Virus record (IMG/VR): IMGVR_UViG_3300031884_001504
Location: 1-29,656 of that record
From: a virus
Length of the DNA stretch: 29,656 nucleotides
Direction: 5' to 3' (one strand)
Shown here: positions 15,543-21,635 of the stretch, piece by piece
Position numbering within the stretch: the stretch's first letter is position 1
Layout of the letters: each line of letters begins with the position of its first letter
Translations under genes and position numbers: made by a program
Notes under the pieces: model-generated
The model's input: only the letters and a program-made list of their open reading frames with translations
Told to the model about the DNA's origin: nothing
The model's database searches: none

Positions 15543-15559
15543 AATAAGGGAGTTGCAAA

Positions 15560-15751
15560 ATGCACAAGGATAAACTACAACATCATCTAGAACATCTTAA
15601 AGAAAAGCATGCCAAACTAGATGATCAAATAGATAAAATGGAATCTTCTGGAGTTTTCCAAGATTTTCAACCTAATGAAATGAAAAAACAACGGCTGTTG
15701 ATAAAAGATGAAATGTCTATTACAGAACAAAAAATTGCAGGCTGTGCATGA
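15560..15751 (+). CDS. YdcH/DUF465-like coiled-coil protein, 63 aa
   Basis: A small, charged, helical protein: LQHHLEHLKEKHAKLDDQID, then FQDFQPNEMKKQRLLIKDEM and a last helix. The pattern H-xx-LDxxIxxME...ExxxKKxRLxIKDE matches the DUF465 (YdcH) family, short coiled-coil hairpins of unknown function found in proteobacteria and their phages. AAGGGAG precedes ATG by about 9 nt. Its TGA overlaps the ATG of the next gene (ATGA). Confidence 0.8.
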   Translation: MHKDKLQHHLEHLKEKHAKLDDQIDKMESSGVFQDFQPNEMKKQRLLIKDEMSITEQKIAGCA

Positions 15752-16137
15752 GCAAATTGAATCTAATTGATGTGTCTAAGGCGTTAGGTTGGCGCATCGC
15801 CGAGGGCAGCAGTTATAACTGGCTGAGTTATGGTCCTCAGTGTCGGTATTTTGATTTTTCTGATTCAATTGAAGAGTCTAAATGGTACATTAGTATTATT
15901 GCTAATGTAGAGACACTTGAGATTCGAGAAGTTACAGGGTACGGTTCTATCTATGAATTGGTTGCAAGTCCATGGAAATGGATTGATAATCAGTATTCTG
16001 ACGCATATCTCAATGAATGCAAAGAACGTCAATTACGTCCTGATATCGCCTGGGACGATGTAAAATATTACAATGTTGAATCTGTGGACGAACTGCAAAA
16101 ACTAATTGATATGGTAGGTGCCATAGACAATGTTTGA
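15748..16137 (+). CDS. Hypothetical protein, 129 aa
   Basis: Not recognised. It overlaps the preceding gene by ATGA and the next by 8 nt. The product reads as a mixed alpha/beta protein rich in aromatic residues: LNLIDVSKALGWRIAEGSSY, an SKWYISIIANVETLEIREV strand pair and an acidic C-terminal part (SVDELQKLIDMVG). No metal or nucleotide motif is visible. The tight overlaps tie its expression to the YdcH-like and SGNH genes. Confidence 0.7.
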   Translation: MSKLNLIDVSKALGWRIAEGSSYNWLSYGPQCRYFDFSDSIEESKWYISIIANVETLEIREVTGYGSIYELVASPWKWIDNQYSDAYLNECKERQLRPDIAWDDVKYYNVESVDELQKLIDMVGAIDNV

Positions 16138-16525
16138 ATGTATTATTTTAGGTGATAGTATTGCAGTAGGTACACATCAAGCAAAAACAGAATGTGTTGC
16201 TTATGCACAAGGCGGTATCAGCAGCTATCAATGGAATAGAAAATACAATCACACAAATCTGGAAGCGAAAATAGTGGTTATATCGTTGGGCTCAAATGAC
16301 TCAACGGCTATTCACACTGAACAAGAGCTGCGGACATTGCGTAATAGAATAACATCTGCACATGTGATGTGGATAGTTCCTAATGTTAAACCTTATATTC
16401 AGCAGATTGTTAAAATGCTAGCTAGAGAATACGGCGATAGCGCTATACCTATTAAACACTCTAGTCCAGATGGTATTCACCCTACAGTTCCAGAATACAA
16501 GTCTATAGCAAGGGCTATTCAATAA
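16130..16525 (+). CDS. SGNH/GDSL-type hydrolase
   Basis: The 131-residue protein carries the SGNH blocks: LGDSIAVG (nucleophile Ser10), YAQGG (Gly block II), SLGSNDS (Asn56, block III) and SPDGIHPT (Asp114 and His117, block V). It is short for the family but contains every catalytic block. Members hydrolyse esters of lipids, polysaccharide acetyl groups or cell-wall compounds; phage versions often act on surface glycans. No signal peptide is seen, so it acts in the cytoplasm or is released by lysis. The next ATG overlaps its stop. Confidence 0.85.
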   Translation: MFECIILGDSIAVGTHQAKTECVAYAQGGISSYQWNRKYNHTNLEAKIVVISLGSNDSTAIHTEQELRTLRNRITSAHVMWIVPNVKPYIQQIVKMLAREYGDSAIPIKHSSPDGIHPTVPEYKSIARAIQ

Positions 16526-16839
16526 TGTATACGGTTGTAAGTGATTATTATGGAACAGGCGAAGGACGTACCATTATGATGTGTATTTGCAGAGGTTTTC
16601 CAGATGCAACGCATCCTAAGTACGATACTGAAACTGATCCAAAATTTTGGGCATTAGAAAGTTTTAAAAAGCAATTTGGTGAATTTTATACCTATGGCGC
16701 CGATCTGCACGAAGGTTTATTTTTAGACTTTGAAGGAGCAGAGTTTTTGATTTCAGACCAATTAAGGAAATCGTTAACACAATGGCAAAGCTGCGCAAAT
16801 CTATTTTACGCTGCTAAATTTCATTTTAATTTCAGCTAA
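16525..16839 (+). CDS. Hypothetical protein, 104 aa
   Basis: Not recognised. It begins on the last base of the SGNH gene's TAA, so it is coupled to it. The sequence has MYTVVSDYYGTGEGRTIMMC and FGEFYTYGADLHEGLFLDFE, with many aromatic residues and few basic ones; it ends in a helical region (LTQWQSCANLFYAAKFHF). No membrane or signal segment. It ends 2 nt before the end of the convergent glycosyltransferase-like gene; no strong hairpin separates them. Confidence 0.65.
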   Translation: MYTVVSDYYGTGEGRTIMMCICRGFPDATHPKYDTETDPKFWALESFKKQFGEFYTYGADLHEGLFLDFEGAEFLISDQLRKSLTQWQSCANLFYAAKFHFNFS

Positions 16840-16841
16840 AA

Positions 16842-17573
16842 CTACCTGCGTATCCAAATTCCAACATCTGGACGATTACTCCAGGGAATTCCAAATTCAT
16901 GAAAGTGAGCTGACAACCATTCATGTGGTCCTAAACTAAGTGTGCCGGCTCTAGCAAGTATGTCAAGGCTTTCAAATTGTTTCCCCCATTTATGCATTAG
17001 ATCACTTGGTCCGCATGCCCATGCATCTGAGATAACGTCTGGCCCGTACATCCCGTCGAGAGATACTATTGTACTATCAAGATTATCTAGATCAATTGGG
17101 TGCAAATAATCTATATCATATCTAGTGCAAACTATACGATCAAATTTTTTGCCCAACTGATTTTCATAATCTCTTGCCATGTTTAGACTTGTTGATCTAC
17201 TATAGACCTGGCCTAATGTCCCTTTAGGTCTATGGTGCGGATCTGGGTGATGAAAGGATTTATATTGTTCTACCAGTTTACTAAACATAGCGTCATGTAG
17301 ATGATACCTGTCAAATACTAGAGAAACAGGTTTTAATCTATCAAAAAGCTGCACAATATAGTCTGTATCTACTGACGCACTGTTTCTATCGTAGCCTACA
17401 TGAGCTAGAGGATTAGATGCTTCAGTCGGATGCTGAAAAAACCCCATGCTGTCTGTCCATGCCATTATGAAAATTTTATCTATGCTATTGCATGCAATAA
17501 GATTTGCATGCAGTTGTGGCCAACATTCATTAAATGATCGAAAATGTCCATACAGACAAAGTGCGGTGTTCAT
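16842..17573 (-). CDS. Probable glycosyltransferase-like protein, 243 aa
   Basis: The N-terminus NTALCLYGHFRSFNECWPQL is typical of phage and viral proteins with an ALCLSGxxR start, thought to be GT-A-type glycosyltransferases. A FDRIVCTRYDIDYLHPIDL segment supplies a strand followed by an RYDID (DxD-like) motif, the usual metal/nucleotide-sugar site. The C-terminus has GPHEWLSAHFHEFGIPW. If the assignment is right it transfers a sugar to DNA, protein or surface glycan; the acceptor is unknown. It follows an unknown gene by 8 nt on the minus strand. Confidence 0.7.
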   Translation of the reverse strand: MNTALCLYGHFRSFNECWPQLHANLIACNSIDKIFIMAWTDSMGFFQHPTEASNPLAHVGYDRNSASVDTDYIVQLFDRLKPVSLVFDRYHLHDAMFSKLVEQYKSFHHPDPHHRPKGTLGQVYSRSTSLNMARDYENQLGKKFDRIVCTRYDIDYLHPIDLDNLDSTIVSLDGMYGPDVISDAWACGPSDLMHKWGKQFESLDILARAGTLSLGPHEWLSAHFHEFGIPWSNRPDVGIWIRR

Positions 17574-17581
17574 GCTACAAT

Positions 17582-17869
17582 TTATAATAATCTTTTTGGA
17601 TTAACCAAATATGAAAAAGCAGAATTTTCTAATTGTAATGTAATTTGGTCATATATTGACTTTAATTCGCACAGCATTGCTTTATTAGGAAAGTCTAAAA
17701 AATCTACAAATGCTATTTCAAAAATTTGAGATAAAAACCCCACTGCCGATGCTGCGTCTAAATCTATAACTGCTGACGAGTTATCAAGATAATCTTTGAA
17801 TACCATAACGCGCCTGCGCATTGTACAAGCAGCATTAATAGACAAACTGATCCATTCTTTGTGTATCAT
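17582..17869 (-). CDS. Hypothetical protein, 95 aa
   Basis: Not recognised. It starts ATG ATA CAC at 17869 and ends 8 nt before the glycosyltransferase-like gene, so the two probably share a transcript. The product (HKEWISLSINAACTMRRRVM, then a strand/helix region SAVGFLSQIFEIAFVDFLDF) looks like a small globular alpha/beta protein. The ribosome site is weak. It could be a chance frame, but the opposite strand lacks a better candidate. Confidence 0.5.
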   Translation of the reverse strand: MIHKEWISLSINAACTMRRRVMVFKDYLDNSSAVIDLDAASAVGFLSQIFEIAFVDFLDFPNKAMLCELKSIYDQITLQLENSAFSYLVNPKRLL

Positions 17870-17918
17870 ATGATCACCTATATATTAAATATTTATATTG
17901 AAACATGCTGGATATCTC

Positions 17919-17946
17919 TTGACTTACCATACAATTATTGTATGTT
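17919..17946 (+). promoter_or_regulatory. Promoter with overlapping palindrome ahead of the Nudix gene
   Basis: TTGACT (17919-17924), 16-nt spacer, TATGTT (17941-17946). A near-perfect 17-nt palindrome, CATACAATTATTGTATG (17928-17944), spans the spacer and the -10 box, in a position expected for a repressor site. Confidence 0.5.
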
Positions 17947-17971
17947 TTCTAATAGTTTGGAGGGGATAGGA

Positions 17972-18391
17972 ATGGCAAAAAGTCTCAGTGCCGGTGTTGT
18001 AATTACCAATGGAACTAGTATTCTGTTATGTCATGTAACAGGTAATAAACATTGGGATTTGCCAAAGGGTAAAGTAGAATCTGGCGAACATGTTCTTAAT
18101 GCTGCGATTAGAGAATGTTTTGAAGAAACCAGCATCAAATTGCAAGAAGATCAGTTGGTCGATTTGGGCATATTCAAATATAAAAAAGATAAGGACCTTC
18201 ATCTTTTTCTACAACTTACTGCTGACATGCCTGACACTGATAAACTGGATTGTTCAAGTACGTTTGATAGTGGTAAAGGCATACACAAAAAAGAAATGGA
18301 TGCATTTGCAAACGTTACATGGGATAAAATTCACAAAAAAGTATTACCTGACATGTTACGTGTGTTAATGGAAGTAAAAGACCAACTGTGA
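17972..18391 (+). CDS. Nudix hydrolase
   Basis: The 139-residue protein contains a complete Nudix box, residues 33-55: Gly33, Glu39, Arg47-Glu48 and Glu51-Glu52 in GxxxxxExxxxxxxREUxEE, with Ser for the final Gly. The lead-in KHWDLPKGKVESGE is typical of MutT/diadenosine-polyphosphate types. Members cleave nucleoside diphosphates linked to another group, using divalent metal; the substrate (dNTP, ApnA, NAD or RNA cap) is not evident. ATG 17972 is chosen since GGAGG and ATAGGA precede it; the longer frame to 17861 has no ribosome site. The next gene overlaps by 4 nt. Confidence 0.9.
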   Translation: MAKSLSAGVVITNGTSILLCHVTGNKHWDLPKGKVESGEHVLNAAIRECFEETSIKLQEDQLVDLGIFKYKKDKDLHLFLQLTADMPDTDKLDCSSTFDSGKGIHKKEMDAFANVTWDKIHKKVLPDMLRVLMEVKDQL

Positions 18392-18924
18392 AACCAAAAA
18401 CACTATTTGATAAAATAATTACATTTTGGTGGATATTCTGTTGCGTTGCAGGAATAGCAATAGGCTTTCCACTAAGCGTGTATTTTGATACGTGGTACCT
18501 GATTTTATTACAACTTGTACCATTATGTGTCTCATTTTTTTCTTTTTTAATTCATAGTATGCACTCTTGCCAAGACAGAGTTTGGTTAGTTAGGTTGGTA
18601 TGCTCATTATCTAGAAATCTTACGCCTGTAGAATTATATAGTTACCGTGCAGAAAAAACATACTCGGTAGCCAAAATAGATCAAGATGGATTATTGCATG
18701 CATACTGCTGTTGGTTTTATGAAATCGGTGATTGTATTTTGCTTCCAAATGGTCATATTAGTGAAAATTCCGACGTAAGTTATCAGTTTTTCTGGATGCC
18801 ATTGCGCAGAAACGAAAGGGTTGAATTTATCTTACGCAACGATTTACCTGATTTTGCACAGATTGCACAACTGCCAAAAGCGGAACGCTGCCGTCTTATG
18901 TCCCAGTATAAGGATAAACAATGA
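18388..18924 (+). CDS. Predicted membrane protein, 178 aa
   Basis: It begins by GTG AAA in an overlap with the Nudix stop. Two hydrophobic segments are clear: IITFWWIFCCVAGIAIGFPL (about residues 10-29) and LILLQLVPLCVSFFSFLI (about 37-54), giving a likely two-helix membrane hairpin. A soluble C-terminal part (VWLVRLVCSLSRNLTPVELY to the end) resembles in layout the two small paralogues at 3.4-4.1 kb, with an LxxDG turn and a W/F-rich strand. The function is unknown. It could act on the host inner membrane. Confidence 0.65.
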   Translation: MKPKTLFDKIITFWWIFCCVAGIAIGFPLSVYFDTWYLILLQLVPLCVSFFSFLIHSMHSCQDRVWLVRLVCSLSRNLTPVELYSYRAEKTYSVAKIDQDGLLHAYCCWFYEIGDCILLPNGHISENSDVSYQFFWMPLRRNERVEFILRNDLPDFAQIAQLPKAERCRLMSQYKDKQ

Positions 18925-18950
18925 GCAACTATGGATTAGCTAATTTTTCG

Positions 18951-18979
18951 TTGTGCATTACCTGATACTAGTGTACAAT
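18951..18979 (+). promoter_or_regulatory. Promoter for the Thg1-like gene
   Basis: TTGTGC (18951-18956), a 17-nt spacer and TACAAT (18974-18979), 27 nt before ATG 19007. A GGGGA ribosome site is preceded by a T8 run. No gene lies between. Confidence 0.5.
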
Positions 18980-19006
18980 GTTTTTAATATTTTTTTTGGG
19001 GATAAC

Positions 19007-19831
19007 ATGACTGATAATACAGCGTTAGGTGATCGTATGAAGGAATACGAATCCTATGAAACAAATAGAAAGTTCATGCCTGGACTACCAATCTACGCAC
19101 GGGTAGACGGTCGCGGATTTTCTAGATTCACAAGAGGCATGGAACGGCCCTATGACATTCGTATGAGTAATGCAATGATCGAAACAACCAAAGTGTTGGT
19201 TGAACAAACGCATGCTACTATCGGCTATACTCAAAGCGATGAAATTTCATTGGTATGGATCCCTAATGAACACGGGCACAATTGGTTTGACGGTAAAGTA
19301 ATGAAAATGACCAGTGTGCTGGCAGGTCTAGCAACTGCTGCGTTTGGCCAGGCAATTTTGCTGGAATTCAGCAACATGCACGGTCTTCCTTTGTTGCAAA
19401 AAATGCCTCACTTTGATACCCGTGTGATCAGCATGCCTAGTGAGATTGAAGCTGCTAACATGTTGCTGTGGCGAAATCAGGATTGCGCAAAAAATAGCAT
19501 AACAATGGCAGCAAGCTCTCTTTACAGTCATAAAGAACTTCAAGGTAAGAATTCAGCTAACAAGCACGACATGCTATTCGACAAGGGCATAAATTGGTCA
19601 ACCGACTATCCGTATTTCTTTAAGCGTGGGACATTTGTTAGACGACGCTCTGTTGAAAGATTGTTGGCCGAACACGAGTTGAATTCTATACCAGAAGAAT
19701 ATCGACCTGCATCAAATGAGAGAGTTGTTAGATCAACGGTTGACCCGTACGATCTACCTCCACTTTCTAAAATAGAAAATTTAGTCCCTGTGTTGTTCAA
19801 GGATGCTGACCCTGTGTTACGATCTGGGTAA
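19007..19831 (+). CDS. tRNA-His guanylyltransferase-like (Thg1-like) 3'-5' polymerase
   Basis: The 274-residue protein matches Thg1: YARVDGRGFSRF with Asp34, GYTQSDEISLVW with Asp78-Glu79 (metal ligands of the palm), a WRNQDCAKNSITMAA segment at the HINNLY position and KRGTFVRRR near the C-terminal third. Thg1 adds G to the 5' end of tRNA-His; bacterial and phage relatives often repair tRNA 5' ends by template-directed 3'-5' synthesis. ATG 19007 has a GGGGA ribosome site. The second half is duplicated downstream at 20650-20970 beyond an endonuclease gene. The stop codon lies inside a perfect hairpin that it shares with that gene. Confidence 0.88.
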   Translation: MTDNTALGDRMKEYESYETNRKFMPGLPIYARVDGRGFSRFTRGMERPYDIRMSNAMIETTKVLVEQTHATIGYTQSDEISLVWIPNEHGHNWFDGKVMKMTSVLAGLATAAFGQAILLEFSNMHGLPLLQKMPHFDTRVISMPSEIEAANMLLWRNQDCAKNSITMAASSLYSHKELQGKNSANKHDMLFDKGINWSTDYPYFFKRGTFVRRRSVERLLAEHELNSIPEEYRPASNERVVRSTVDPYDLPPLSKIENLVPVLFKDADPVLRSG

Positions 19832-19839
19832 CACAGGGT
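19809..19839. terminator. 12-bp hairpin holding both convergent stop codons
   Basis: ACCCTGTGTTAC (19809-19820) and GTAACACAGGGT (19828-19839) are perfect arms around GATCTGG. The Thg1 stop (19829-19831) and the endonuclease stop (19817-19819, minus strand) both lie in the stem. No long T-tract follows, so termination may be partial. Confidence 0.6.
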
Positions 19840-20560
19840 AATACAATCTTCTTTCAATCCATCCGTCGCCTGGATGCTTAAATGATATTTTATTTGTTAT
19901 ACCATTATTATACCATTTTCGACCAACTCGTGCATGACTTAGTTTTCTTTTAGATTCTGTTGTGTGTGGCGTACCAGATCTACCTTTTAGTTTGCTCGGT
20001 TTACCTTTTTTCGCAAAACTTATCTTTGCACATCTCTCTGCGATCCATATCTGATTTTTACCCGCATCTCGTATTTTTTCAATGGTTTCTGGTGTATGAC
20101 GTTGTAGACCAATCTTACCTTTATTCCACGGAACAGATCCTAATTTTAATTGAGATATTTTAGCACACGTTTCGGCAGTTACAACTCGGTTACGTTTTGC
20201 AACAGACATCTTGTGTTTTGTTTCGTTGGATATAGGCGCATCTCGCCTGAAAGCTACCCCTCTAATATTTCCGTTTAGCCATTTTGGGTCTTGTAACACT
20301 TTCATCCGGCGTAATACTTTTTCTTCCCAGATAATTGCGTCGTTGGGTGTGTCAAACTCGCGTCGAATTTCAAATAGAAATGCTGAATCTCCGTATTTTT
20401 TTCTTAATTTTGCTATTTTCTTACTACTGGTAAAGTAATGAATCCAAAAATCTTGCTTTGCCTGTAGACGATTTCGCCATCTTACCCCATAATAGTATTG
20501 ATTTGTTGGAATACACTTCAACAGGTATGTATAAGGTCTAGGACCTGCATAAGTAGTCAT
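19817..20560 (-). CDS. GIY-YIG homing endonuclease with NUMOD3-type repeats
   Basis: The 247-residue protein has YTYLLKCIPTNQYYYGVRW (GIY-YIG core), a basic recognition helix (KIAKLRKKYG) and the acidic IIWEEKVLRR with the catalytic Glu. After it come NUMOD3-like DNA-binding repeats: APISNETKHKMSVAKRN, then TAETCAKISQLKLG, TPETIEKIRDAGKN and TTESKRKLSHARVG. AAAGGAG lies 8 nt before ATG. It is convergent to the Thg1-like gene, overlapping its 3' end by 15 nt, and lies between that gene and a second Thg1 C-terminal half. The DNA arrangement implies it moved into a thg1 allele. Confidence 0.88.
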   Translation of the reverse strand: MTTYAGPRPYTYLLKCIPTNQYYYGVRWRNRLQAKQDFWIHYFTSSKKIAKLRKKYGDSAFLFEIRREFDTPNDAIIWEEKVLRRMKVLQDPKWLNGNIRGVAFRRDAPISNETKHKMSVAKRNRVVTAETCAKISQLKLGSVPWNKGKIGLQRHTPETIEKIRDAGKNQIWIAERCAKISFAKKGKPSKLKGRSGTPHTTESKRKLSHARVGRKWYNNGITNKISFKHPGDGWIERRLYYPVLPRS

Positions 20561-20583
20561 GTGCTGTTGCTCCTTTCAAGCAA

Positions 20584-20633
20584 TAGAGTGGTCGGAGAGT
20601 GCGAATCTCGTGGACCACACTTATTTAGCTCTA
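20584..20633. promoter_or_regulatory. Branched inverted repeat in the endonuclease leader
   Basis: TAGA/TCTA, GTGGTC/GACCAC and GAGA/TCTC arms nest to form an extended hairpin (20584-20633) between the endonuclease start and the Thg1 fragment. It lies in the endonuclease 5' leader (minus strand), and in + orientation just ahead of TATAGTCTG, a 9-mer shared with the 3' core of the dnaK intron. Confidence 0.4.
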
Positions 20634-20649
20634 TAGTCTGCAGGATAAC

Positions 20650-20970
20650 ATGGCCACTAGGCACTATTACAGCCACAAAGATATGCATCTTAAGAATCAA
20701 GCTGTCATGAATGAAATGCTTTTTGCCAAGGGAGTTAATTTTAACGACTATCCTACTTTTTTCAAAAGAGGTACATGGGTTCGAAGAGTAACTGAAGAAC
20801 GGATTCTCACAGCCGAGGAATTGGATAGAATTCCTGAGAAATATCGCCATATGTCAACAGAATTGCATTTACGGAGTAAGATGGTAGATTTTGATTTGCC
20901 TCCTCTTAATAAAATTGCCAACCTAAGGGATTTGCTCTTTTATAGTAAATCTATCGTTAACAAAACCTAA
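20650..20970 (+). CDS. Second Thg1 C-terminal half (displaced fragment)
   Basis: The 106 residues align with the C-terminal part of the Thg1-like protein: YYSHKDMHLKNQAVMNEMLF against LYSHKELQGKNSANKHDMLF, then FKRGTWVRR against FKRGTFVRR, and DFDLPPLNKIANLRDLLF against PYDLPPLSKIENLVPVLF. Similarity begins exactly at the first codons (MA), so the piece starts where the other gene was cut. The palm metal ligands are missing, so it cannot be active alone. AGGA precedes ATG by 5 nt, leaving translation possible. It is likely the displaced native 3' end of thg1 after endonuclease-driven replacement. Confidence 0.85.
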   Translation: MATRHYYSHKDMHLKNQAVMNEMLFAKGVNFNDYPTFFKRGTWVRRVTEERILTAEELDRIPEKYRHMSTELHLRSKMVDFDLPPLNKIANLRDLLFYSKSIVNKT

Positions 20971-20980
20971 GGAAAATAAC

Positions 20981-21169
20981 ATGAAGACAATGCTATTAAT
21001 GTTTATGACACTAAACGGAAACCCTGTTGGACCAACAGAATACATTTTACCTGTATCTGATTCATGCAGGTCAGAACTTAATTATATCAAAGGTATTAAT
21101 CAAGTATACGAACAAGGAAAAACTGGCATGTTTATCTATGCCAGTTGCGAACCTGTTAAAATCAAATGA
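20981..21169 (+). CDS. Small hypothetical protein, 62 aa
   Basis: Not recognised. AAGGAAA precedes ATG by about 5 nt. The N-terminus KTMLLMFMTLNGNPVGPTEY is mildly hydrophobic but reads more as a beta strand than a signal peptide. Two Cys (DSCRSEL, ASCEPVK) are present. The C-terminus overlaps the start of the next ORF by ATGA, typical of a coupled small-gene pair in phages. Confidence 0.65.
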   Translation: MKTMLLMFMTLNGNPVGPTEYILPVSDSCRSELNYIKGINQVYEQGKTGMFIYASCEPVKIK

Positions 21170-21393
21170 TTACAATTTCAAACGATCGACCGGATTGGTG
21201 TCACATCTCTGTTACTGACACATAGGGCGGCAAGAATATTCATGTGACATGGAGTTTGGAACTTGAACAAATAATTCAATGGGCTAAAAAGAAAATGCAG
21301 TATGAAAAACAGGAAATAGCTGTGCGAGAAAATAACCCTGCACTGAATGATGCGTGGGAAACCTATCAAACGCTCTATAAATTGATTAGGTAA
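21166..21393 (+). pseudogene. Small phage protein interrupted by one UAG codon
   Basis: The ATG overlaps the preceding stop (ATGA), the local style for real genes. The frame reads MITISNDRPDWCHISVTDT, then TAG (21223-21225), then GGKNIHVTWSLELEQIIQWA and on to NPALNDAWETYQTLYKLIR before TAA, 75 codons in all. The layout (short strand, gap, IxWSLELxxIxxW helix, NPAxxDAxExY) matches small conserved proteins I recall from T4-like marine phages, continuous there. The UAG is thus a nonsense mutation, an error, or a suppressed codon. GTG 21238 could restart the second part. Confidence 0.6.
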
Positions 21394-21420
21394 AAATAAC
21401 ATACCTGCCTGGTATTGCAT

Positions 21421-21443
21421 TTTATGTTGCAATGCAGCATAAA
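21421..21443 (+). promoter_or_regulatory. 10-bp hairpin upstream of a 33-codon ORF
   Basis: TTTATGTTGC (21421-21430) pairs with GCAGCATAAA (21434-21443) over ten positions including one G-U, with an AAT loop. It lies 22 nt before the next ATG. No T-tract follows, so a leader structure is more likely than a terminator. Confidence 0.4.
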
Positions 21444-21465
21444 TAATCTACTAGGGAGACTAGGT

Positions 21466-21567
21466 ATGTTAAAGAAATGGTTCAAATGTTTTATCACTGC
21501 GGTTATCACAGCACAACAAGCCAGAGCCGATAAGGTGATACAAGAAGGACGCCTTTTTGTTTTTTAG
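21466..21567 (+). CDS. Small basic peptide, 33 aa
   Basis: An AGGGAG site lies about 10 nt before ATG 21466. The product begins MLKKWFKCFITAVITAQQA, a basic then hydrophobic run like a short amphipathic or membrane-associated helix, then RADKVIQEGRLF and a TAG stop. The AxQQARAD pattern recalls small uncharacterised proteins of enterobacteria and phages, but the match is too short to trust. It precedes the rIIA promoter. Confidence 0.45.
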   Translation: MLKKWFKCFITAVITAQQARADKVIQEGRLFVF

Positions 21568-21574
21568 ATTTTGA

Positions 21575-21602
21575 TTGACCTTGTGTATTACTGTGCTATA
21601 TT
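21575..21602 (+). promoter_or_regulatory. rIIA promoter
   Basis: TTGACC (21575-21580), 16-nt spacer, TATATT (21597-21602). Transcription would start about 21609, some 25 nt before the rIIA ATGs, which follow AAGGAT. Confidence 0.65.
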
Positions 21603-21635
21603 GACTGCATAGACAACATACACAAGGATGTAATG

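Noticed and set aside
17861-17971. N-terminal extension of the Nudix protein from 17861
   Set aside because: It covers the promoter and its palindrome, has no ribosome site and adds sequence foreign to Nudix proteins; ATG 17972 has GGAGG and ATAGGA upstream.
18953-19006. Longer Thg1 start at 18953
   Set aside because: The extra residues cover the promoter -10 box and a T-run; ATG 19007 has a GGGGA ribosome site and gives the family's usual length.
20584-20633. tRNA-like structure (T-arm-like GAGAGTGCGAATCTC)
   Set aside because: The loop does not fit TTCRA, and no acceptor, D or anticodon arms can be drawn around it.
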